In this document: positions 57,858-64,000 of the stretch, in pieces
How the letters are laid out: every line of letters begins with the position of its first letter
How positions within the stretch are numbered: position 1 is the stretch's first letter
Assembly: GCF_023337795.1 (NCBI RefSeq)
Contig: NZ_JALIRS010000008.1
Span: 1 to 64,000, forward strand
Length of the DNA stretch: 64,000 bases
From: Lysinibacillus sp. BPa_S21
Lineage (GTDB): Bacteria > Bacillota > Bacilli > Bacillales_A > Planococcaceae
Reading direction: 5' to 3'
Translations under genes and position numbers: made by a program
Notes under the pieces: model-generated
Databases searched by the model: none
Seen by the model: the letters and a program-made list of their open reading frames with translations, nothing else
What the model was told of the DNA's origin: nothing

Positions 57858-59273
57858 ATGAATAAAACAGTCATCGAAAAAATTACGCATATTGTTGGTG
57901 AAAAATACGTTAAAAGCTCAACTGCGCAGCTCTTAGCTTATTCCTATGATGCAACAGCAAACTTCCAGCGCTTACCTGATCTTGTTATTTCACCAGGGAA
58001 TGCAGAGGAAATTGCAGAGGTTTTAAAAGTATGTAGTGAATATAAAATTTCAATTATTCCTCGTGGCTCTGGGACGAACCTTGCTGCAGGAACGGTACCT
58101 TATGAGGGGGGGATAGTGATTTTATTTAATAGAATGGATCAAATTTTAAATTTTGATAAGGAAAATTTAACGATTACAGTACAGCCAGGTATTATATCCG
58201 AAAATCTTTGTACATTTGTGGAATCACATGGTTTATTTTACCCTCCTGATCCAAGCTCAATGAGAATTTCTACAATTGGTGGCAATGTCAGTGAAAACTC
58301 GGGTGGCTTGCGGGGCTTAAAATACGGTGTAACAAAGGATTATGTTAAAGGTCTACAAGTTGTTTTGCCGAACGGGGATATTTTAGAAACAGGTGGCAAA
58401 CTAGCAAAGGATGTAGCAGGCTATGACCTCACATCATTATTTGTTGGAGCAGAGGGAACATTAGGTGTTGTAACAGCGATTACATTAAAGCTTATCCCGT
58501 TGCCACAATATAAAATGACGAGCATTGCATACTTTGAATCTTTGGAGGATGCAGCTCGTACAGTCTCGTCCATTATAGCCAATAAAATTATTCCCGTAAC
58601 ACTAGAATTCCTTGATAAAAAAACCATTATCGCTGTCGAGCAATATATGAGAATAGGTCTTTCAACAGATGTAGAAGCAATGCTATTACTCGAGCAGGAT
58701 GGTGAAATGTATCAAGTAGAACAGGATGTCAATGAAATGGTACGAATCGCAAAAGACAATGGTGCACTTTTTACACAAATTGCAAAAGATGCGCAGGAGG
58801 CGGAGCAAATTAAAATAGCAAGACGTGTAGCTTTATCTGCCTTGGCGAAATTAAAACCGACAGTTATTTTAGAGGATGCAACAGTACCACGATCAGAGCT
58901 AGCAAAAATGGTCATGAGTATTAATGATATTTCCGAAAAGTACATGGTCAATATTGCCACATTCGGTCATGCCGGAGACGGAAATTTACACCCTACCTGC
59001 TTAACAGACCTACGAGATGAAGATGAAATGCAGCGTGTGGAAGCGGCATTTGAGGAAATTTTTGAGGCAGCATTGACGTTAGGCGGCACGATTACAGGAG
59101 AGCACGGTGTAGGTGAAATGAAAGCACCTTATTTAGAATGGAAGATTGGTCCTGTTGGTATCACTGTAATGAAAAACATTAAGCAAGCCTTCGATCCAAA
59201 CAATATTATGAATCCTGGCAAAGTCTTTGCAAAAGAAACGAAGAAAAGAGTGGTGGTAGATGGTGGTAACTAA
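57858..59273 (+). CDS. glcD: Glycolate oxidase FAD subunit GlcD
   Basis: A 471-residue FAD-linked oxidase of the VAO/PCMH type. FAD-binding segments are PRGSGTNLAAG, PPDPSSMRISTIGGNV and GGKLAKDVAGYDLTSL; the C-terminal GHAGDGNLHP motif and GEHGVGEMK are intact. It oxidises glycolate or a similar 2-hydroxy acid and passes electrons to the iron-sulfur subunit encoded next. ATG 57858 follows GAGGTGA; GTG 57849 would place the ribosome site out of reach. It overlaps or abuts glcF. No glcE is present, as is common in Firmicutes. Confidence 0.92.
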   Translation: MNKTVIEKITHIVGEKYVKSSTAQLLAYSYDATANFQRLPDLVISPGNAEEIAEVLKVCSEYKISIIPRGSGTNLAAGTVPYEGGIVILFNRMDQILNFDKENLTITVQPGIISENLCTFVESHGLFYPPDPSSMRISTIGGNVSENSGGLRGLKYGVTKDYVKGLQVVLPNGDILETGGKLAKDVAGYDLTSLFVGAEGTLGVVTAITLKLIPLPQYKMTSIAYFESLEDAARTVSSIIANKIIPVTLEFLDKKTIIAVEQYMRIGLSTDVEAMLLLEQDGEMYQVEQDVNEMVRIAKDNGALFTQIAKDAQEAEQIKIARRVALSALAKLKPTVILEDATVPRSELAKMVMSINDISEKYMVNIATFGHAGDGNLHPTCLTDLRDEDEMQRVEAAFEEIFEAALTLGGTITGEHGVGEMKAPYLEWKIGPVGITVMKNIKQAFDPNNIMNPGKVFAKETKKRVVVDGGN

Positions 59274-59274
59274 C

Positions 59275-60591
59275 ATGCAGCAGCAAATGCAACAATCCTT
59301 CGAGACAAATGTCGATGAAAATTTATTACTCGACTGTATGAGATGCGGCTTCTGTTTGCCAAGCTGCCCGACATATCTTCATACAGAGCAGGATGAGGCA
59401 CAATCACCTCGTGGGCGTATTGCTTTAATGAAGGCAGTACGTGATGGAATAGTACCTTTCGATGCATCCGTAGAGAAATCATTCGATTTATGTTTAGGAT
59501 GTCGCGCATGTGAGCCAGCATGCCCAGCTGGAGTACAGTATGGTGCTTTAATCGAGCAAACTCGTGAGGCGGTACAAGAAGTGAAGCACTCATCCTTCTT
59601 AGAAAAAACAACACGCACAATTGTTTTTAATAATCTTTTCGTTAAGCAAAAAAATATGGAGCATGCAGTCAGTCTACTGCATTTTTATCAAAAAACAGGA
59701 ATGCAAAAAGCTGTTCGAAAAATTGGCTTTTTAAATTTATTCCCAAAGCATTTAAAAACAATGGAGGCATCTTTACCACCTGTTGCAAAAAAGATACAGC
59801 CGTTAAAACAGGTAAAAACAGCTGCGATGAAGGTTGCCTTTTTTACAGGTTGTCTAATGGATACACTTTATAAGGAAACAAATGATAAAACTGTATCCTT
59901 GCTACAAATGCTTGGTGTGGATGTTATCATTCCAGATAATCAAAATTGCTGTGGGGCTCTGCATGGACATAGTGGAGAGCTAAAGCGTGGTAAGCAAAAC
60001 TTAATTCTTAATGTTGAGCTATTTGATTCAGATGACTACACTTATATTGTCAATAATGCTGGTGGCTGTGGAGCTTTCTTAAAGGAGTATGAAAAGCATT
60101 TACATAGTGATGAACGGTATCGTGAAAAAGCAATTCGATTTTCAAAGAAGACAATTGATATTTCAAGTCTGCTTGTCAAAGCTGGTCTACTAGATTATTT
60201 AGCAACCTTGCCACAGCAAGCAAACCAAACGCTTGTGACGTATCAGGATTCCTGCCATTTACGCAATGTCAATAAAGTCTTCAATGAGCCAAGAATGATA
60301 TTACAGGCGCTACCGAACGTCCACTTTAAAGAGCTACAAAACGCCCATACATGTTGTGGTTCAGCAGGGATATATAATTTGTTGCAGCCTGCATTAGCAG
60401 GGGACATTTTGGACGCAAAGATGGCAACGATTAAGGCGCTACAACCGACAGTTATCGTCACAGCCAATCCTGGTTGCTTACTGCAAATTCAAGCGGGTAT
60501 CCATAAAGCGAAGCTAGAAGTCAGCATGCGAGCCACACATATTGTTGATTTTATCTACAATAGCATAGCAAAATACAGTAAAATATCATGA
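59275..60591 (+). CDS. glcF: Glycolate oxidase iron-sulfur subunit GlcF
   Basis: A 438-residue protein with two ferredoxin-type 4Fe-4S motifs (CMRCGFCLPSCP and CLGCRACEPACP) in the first 90 residues and two CCG domains (NCCGALHG and TCCGSAGIY) in the C-terminal half. It transfers electrons from GlcD to the quinone pool. ATG 59275 lies nine bases after GGTGG, one base past the glcD stop; a GTG five codons earlier is possible. Together with glcD and the TRAP genes it suggests hydroxy-acid use. Confidence 0.92.
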   Translation: MQQQMQQSFETNVDENLLLDCMRCGFCLPSCPTYLHTEQDEAQSPRGRIALMKAVRDGIVPFDASVEKSFDLCLGCRACEPACPAGVQYGALIEQTREAVQEVKHSSFLEKTTRTIVFNNLFVKQKNMEHAVSLLHFYQKTGMQKAVRKIGFLNLFPKHLKTMEASLPPVAKKIQPLKQVKTAAMKVAFFTGCLMDTLYKETNDKTVSLLQMLGVDVIIPDNQNCCGALHGHSGELKRGKQNLILNVELFDSDDYTYIVNNAGGCGAFLKEYEKHLHSDERYREKAIRFSKKTIDISSLLVKAGLLDYLATLPQQANQTLVTYQDSCHLRNVNKVFNEPRMILQALPNVHFKELQNAHTCCGSAGIYNLLQPALAGDILDAKMATIKALQPTVIVTANPGCLLQIQAGIHKAKLEVSMRATHIVDFIYNSIAKYSKIS

Positions 60592-60623
60592 ATATACCGA
60601 AAATTCTATATAATCGGTATATT
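60591..60623. promoter_or_regulatory. Perfect dyad between glcF and the CdaR-type regulator
   Basis: AATATACCGA and TCGGTATATT are perfect complements around a 13-base AT-rich centre containing TATATAAT. No T run follows, so an operator is more likely than a terminator. Confidence 0.5.
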
Positions 60624-60645
60624 ATTCTGCTATGGGGGTGGCACA

Positions 60646-61746
60646 ATGTTTGATTTGCAAATAATTGGAACGAAAATTGTAAGAGAGCTTGGTGAATTGA
60701 TTGACCAGAATGTTGTTGTAATCGATCATAATGGATTTATTATCGCCAGCACGGACATGTCTAGGGTGAACCAATTTCATGAGGGTGCATTAATAGCCAT
60801 GAAGAAAAAAGAAGTCATGCATATGACAAAGGAGCTGTCAGTCCAATTAAAGGGTGTGCGTGAGGGGCTTGTTATGCCATTAGTTATTGAAGATACATCG
60901 ATTGGAGTAATTGGTGTTACTGGACAACCTGTTGAAATAGAAAAGTATGGGAAGCTTGTTCAGAAAATCACACAGTTTTTTGTGGAAGATTTTTTAACGC
61001 ACCGTAAAAAAGAACGAGAGACCAAAATGTTTGAGCTCTTCCTGCTTGATTTATTAAATGGCCAGGTAAATCAATTGTTGCTAGAACAACGGGCAGAAAT
61101 GCTAAATATTGATACGGAACTCTACAACCGAATTATTATTATTCAATTGAATAGGAGAATTGATGAGAAGGGGGTGGATTATTTGCGTGCAATTCAAATA
61201 ATCCATCCTCAATTACATATTTTTCAATGGAGCTTTGATAAGCTAGTGCTGCTTGTCCCGAAAATAACGCGTATTGATTTAGAGCAAACACTTTATTCCT
61301 TTAACCGCAAACTTATTAAGCTATATGATGACGATATATTTATAGGCGTCGGCAATTCACATTCCTTCTTTGAGCTAAATGAATCTTATAATGAAGCAAA
61401 TATAGCGTTAACAGTTGCTATTGAAAATAGACGAATAGTATTTGAAGAGGATTTGAAATTAGAGTTACTATTGTCCGATCTTGATGAACAAAAGGTTGGT
61501 AATTTCATCGGAAGAACAATTGGCTCTTTAATAGAGGAAGAAGAATTAATATACAATCTAGAAATGTGGCTAAAAAGTAAAGGGGGCTTACAGGAAATTG
61601 CTGATGCCCTTCATATCCATAAAAACACATTAAAATATCGCTTAAAAAAAATAGAAAAGCTTTTAAATATTGATATTAATAATAATGAAAATAAATTGGA
61701 ATTAATGATTGCTATTTTACTGTTTCGGAAAAGAAAAAGTGTTTAA
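60646..61746 (+). CDS. CdaR-type sugar-diacid/hydroxy-acid regulator
   Basis: A 366-residue regulator: N-terminal sugar-diacid recognition domain (about residues 3-130; VVVIDHNGFIIAST, EGLVMPLVIED), a GGDEF-like middle (about 140-270), and a C-terminal PucR-type helix-turn-helix (GGLQEIADALHIHKNTLKYRL). CdaR relatives activate glycerate, glucarate and galactarate genes. Its place between the glycolate oxidase and TRAP genes suggests it controls both. GGGGGTGG precedes ATG. The effector is inferred only. Confidence 0.87.
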   Translation: MFDLQIIGTKIVRELGELIDQNVVVIDHNGFIIASTDMSRVNQFHEGALIAMKKKEVMHMTKELSVQLKGVREGLVMPLVIEDTSIGVIGVTGQPVEIEKYGKLVQKITQFFVEDFLTHRKKERETKMFELFLLDLLNGQVNQLLLEQRAEMLNIDTELYNRIIIIQLNRRIDEKGVDYLRAIQIIHPQLHIFQWSFDKLVLLVPKITRIDLEQTLYSFNRKLIKLYDDDIFIGVGNSHSFFELNESYNEANIALTVAIENRRIVFEEDLKLELLLSDLDEQKVGNFIGRTIGSLIEEEELIYNLEMWLKSKGGLQEIADALHIHKNTLKYRLKKIEKLLNIDINNNENKLELMIAILLFRKRKSV

Positions 61747-61909
61747 TTAAATAGTTAAAAATGCTGTTATTTGAATAATTTTTATATGTTAGAGACAAAA
61801 ATCAATCAATTATTTTATAATTTTTTATCCTCTAAGAATATATATTTAGATTTTTCGGAATTATAAAATAATTATTAAGTCTAACATAAAAAGAGTAGGG
61901 GGATATTTT

Positions 61910-62935
61910 ATGAAGAAATTTTTTAAAGGGAGAAATCTTCTCTTGGCAATGCTCTTGATAGTTTCAGCAATACTAGCTGCCTGTGGTGGTAGCGGTGGTG
62001 GGGATGCTGATGGTAAAGAAAAGTCATATAAATTAAAAATGTCTGTCACTGTATCAGATTCATCAACATGGTATGAGGCAGCAAAAAAACTGGCAGATGA
62101 TATGGATAAAGAAACAGATGGTCGCATTAAAATTGAAGTATTCACAAATGAACAATTATCTGGGGGAGATTCTGGAAAGGCTGTTGAAGGCTTAGCAAAA
62201 GGTTCAATCGATTTAACATTTAACTCTACTATTATTTATTCGATTTTAGATCAACGTTTTGGTGTGGCAAGTGCACCTTTTTTACTTAAGGATCATTCAG
62301 AGGTTGATAAAGTGTTTAATGGAGAAGGGGGAGAAAAGCTTAAAGAACTTTTAGCTGAAAAGGGTGTACAAGCTTTAGGCTATGGCGAAAATGGTTTCCG
62401 TCAAATAACGAACAGTAAGCATGAAATTAAACTACCAAAAGACTTAAGTGGATTAAAGATTCGTATACCTGGTATTACCATGTACACAGATTTATACCGT
62501 TCATTAGGAACAGACCCTGCAACAATGACATTCTCAGAAGTGTTTACAGCGTTACAGCAAGGTACAATTGATGGTCAAGAAAATCCTATTGATGTTATTG
62601 CTTCGTCAAAGTTAGAGGAAGTTCAAGATTATTTAACATTGTGGAACTATTCATATGATCCATTAGTGTTAGGTATGAATAAAAAGCTGTATGGTTCTTT
62701 AAGTGATGCAGACCGTGAATTATTTGATCGACTAGGAAAAGAGGCAGCTGCTTATCAAGTGAAAATTGCACGCGAAAAAGAAGCATCACAAATTGAAGAT
62801 TTAAAAGCTAAAGGAATGAATGTTTATATGCCAACAGATGCAGAATTGGGAGCATTTAAAAAAGCTGTTCAGCCTATTTATGATAAATATACTGATATTT
62901 GGGGAGAAGATTTACTGAAAGCGTTTACGCCATAA
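61910..62935 (+). CDS. dctP: TRAP transporter substrate-binding lipoprotein DctP
   Basis: A 341-residue lipoprotein (lipobox LAAC) followed by a Gly/Ser linker and the DctP fold. The signature region FREITN-like GFRQITNSKHEIKLPKDLSGLKIRIPG is split around the carboxylate-binding Arg of KIRIPG; EVFTALQQGTIDGQENP is also typical. It captures an organic acid outside the membrane. GGGGGATA precedes ATG. First gene of dctP-dctQ-dctM. Confidence 0.93.
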   Translation: MKKFFKGRNLLLAMLLIVSAILAACGGSGGGDADGKEKSYKLKMSVTVSDSSTWYEAAKKLADDMDKETDGRIKIEVFTNEQLSGGDSGKAVEGLAKGSIDLTFNSTIIYSILDQRFGVASAPFLLKDHSEVDKVFNGEGGEKLKELLAEKGVQALGYGENGFRQITNSKHEIKLPKDLSGLKIRIPGITMYTDLYRSLGTDPATMTFSEVFTALQQGTIDGQENPIDVIASSKLEEVQDYLTLWNYSYDPLVLGMNKKLYGSLSDADRELFDRLGKEAAAYQVKIAREKEASQIEDLKAKGMNVYMPTDAELGAFKKAVQPIYDKYTDIWGEDLLKAFTP

Positions 62936-62946
62936 GGGGGAAACAT

Positions 62947-63444
62947 ATGAAATTCTTAGACTACTTTGAAGAAATTATATTAAGCGTTTCATTTGCAGCA
63001 ATTACATTTATAACATTTGTAAACATCGTTTCTCGCAATTTAGTCAATTTATCCCTTTCTTTTACAGAAGAAATCACAGTTAATTTGTTAGTATTGCTGA
63101 CATTTGTCGGTACAGCCTTAGGTGTGCGTAGATACGCACACCTTGGTTTTACCTTATTGTTCGATAAAGGGAATAAGCTGACAAAAAAGGTGATTGTAAT
63201 TATTTCATCAGTAGCGAGTGGTGTATTGTTTGCTGTATTACTTTATTACGGCATTGATATGGTATTGTTCCAAATGCAAATTAATCAAACGACACCAGCC
63301 TTAGGGATGCCGCAGTGGATTTTATCTTCTGCATTACCACTAGGTGCATTGTTGTGCTTAATTCGTACAGTTCAAGCAATGATAGAAGAATATAAAGCGG
63401 TGAGTAAAGAAGGTAATGGAGCGAAAGGAGATGAGGTAGTATGA
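62947..63444 (+). CDS. dctQ: TRAP transporter small permease DctQ
   Basis: A 165-residue membrane protein with four helices (about 13-33, 46-64, 87-107, 128-147) and the VRRYAHLGF motif characteristic of DctQ. AAGGGGGAAA precedes ATG 62947; the frame runs 16 codons upstream into dctP. It overlaps dctM by four bases. Confidence 0.92.
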   Translation: MKFLDYFEEIILSVSFAAITFITFVNIVSRNLVNLSLSFTEEITVNLLVLLTFVGTALGVRRYAHLGFTLLFDKGNKLTKKVIVIISSVASGVLFAVLLYYGIDMVLFQMQINQTTPALGMPQWILSSALPLGALLCLIRTVQAMIEEYKAVSKEGNGAKGDEVV

Positions 63445-64000
63445 CAGCATTATTACTTTTTGGCTCCTTTATATTGCTCGTATTTTTAAGGGTACCGATC
63501 GCTGCTTCCTTAGCAGTAGCTTCAATGGTAGTACTATTTACATCTCAAGGGCTATCAGGGTTTGAGGCATTAACAGATATTATGTATACGAGTGTGGCAA
63601 AGTTTACGCTATTAGCGATTCCATTCTTTATTTTAGCTGGTGTCATTATGGATCATATCGGAATCTCTAAGCGTTTAATTGACTTTGCACAAACATTAGT
63701 AGGACATCGTAAAGGTGGCATTGTACTTGTAACGGTAATAGTAGCAATTTTCTTTGCTGCTATTTCAGGATCTGGTCCCGCGACAGTTGCAGCAATTGGA
63801 GGTATTCTAATTCCGGCAATGGTGAAAAACGGCTACCGCAAAGAAACTGCTGGAGGATTAGTGGCGAGTGCGGGTGCGATAGGCATTATTATTCCCCCAT
63901 CGATTGCCTTCATTATTTTTGCAGTAGTAGCAGGAGATCAAATCCCGATTACGATTAATCGTCTTTTTATGGCTGGGGTTATACCGGGTATTTTAGTTGG
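63441..64000 (+). CDS. dctM: TRAP transporter large permease DctM (partial, runs off the window)
   Basis: ATG 63441 overlaps the dctQ stop (ATGA), with AAAGGAGATG upstream. The 186 codons in the window encode hydrophobic segments starting MTALLLFGSFILLVFLRVPI and including IPFFILAGVIMD, ISGSGPATVAAIGGILIPAM and GAIGIIIPPSIAFI, all hallmarks of DctM, the 12-helix sodium-coupled permease. The reading frame is open to the last base; the C-terminal half lies outside. Confidence 0.95.
   Translation, partial: MTALLLFGSFILLVFLRVPIAASLAVASMVVLFTSQGLSGFEALTDIMYTSVAKFTLLAIPFFILAGVIMDHIGISKRLIDFAQTLVGHRKGGIVLVTVIVAIFFAAISGSGPATVAAIGGILIPAMVKNGYRKETAGGLVASAGAIGIIIPPSIAFIIFAVVAGDQIPITINRLFMAGVIPGILV

Overview
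The window is a chromosomal segment of a low-GC, spore-forming Gram-positive bacterium, most like Lysinibacillus or a close relative in the Bacillaceae/Planococcaceae. The evidence is a CotF-type spore coat gene, a complete cggR-gapA-pgk-tpiA-gpmI-eno operon, a dltXABCD operon, the order secG-carboxylesterase-rnr-smpB-ssrA seen in Bacillus, a CtsR-type box in front of clpP, and many TTG starts behind strong AGGAGG ribosome binding sites. The genus is inferred from gene order and protein similarity; no search was run.

Layout. 1-9.5 kb: clpP, tRNA-Arg(CCG), a coat protein, a lemA/TPM membrane pair, a secreted S9 peptidase, a MocR-type regulator divergent from an EamA exporter, and a glutaredoxin-like protein. 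9.8-11.2 kb: a 40-residue protein, a zinc-ribbon protein and two copies of a dispersed repeat. 11.4-18.9 kb: the CggR-controlled glycolytic operon. 19.4-28.4 kb, mostly on the minus strand: a lipoprotein, the dlt operon, an alkaline phosphatase and a transglutaminase-like lipoprotein. 28.5-34.3 kb: secG, esterase, rnr, smpB and the tmRNA gene. 57.4-64.0 kb: a two-subunit glycolate oxidase (glcD, glcF), a CdaR-type regulator and a TRAP transporter (dctP, dctQ, start of dctM), which looks like one hydroxy-acid uptake and oxidation locus.

The accessory part is a 23-kb island inserted in the 3' end of ssrA, bounded by a perfect 23-bp direct repeat (34290-34312 and 57297-57319). It carries a tyrosine integrase, an excisionase-like protein, two paralogous zinc-ribbon miniproteins, a 1.5-kb iteron-like region directly upstream of a primase-helicase, an XRE repressor with candidate operators, and then anti-phage cargo: a Gabija pair (gajA, gajB), a type III restriction-modification pair (mod, res) and a 1338-residue NACHT-like NTPase with a C-terminal PD-(D/E)XK nuclease. 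No capsid, terminase or conjugation genes are visible, so the closest model is a phage satellite or integrative plasmid loaded with defence genes. Two internal att-like relics (about 46.05 and 51.05-51.12 kb) suggest it grew by successive insertions at ssrA.

A second theme is the number of tandem-repeat arrays between genes. Those at 1, 19.0, 28.9, 29.3 and 33.4 kb share a 21-bp (or 42 = 2 x 21) period although their sequences partly differ. They give long but spurious open frames.
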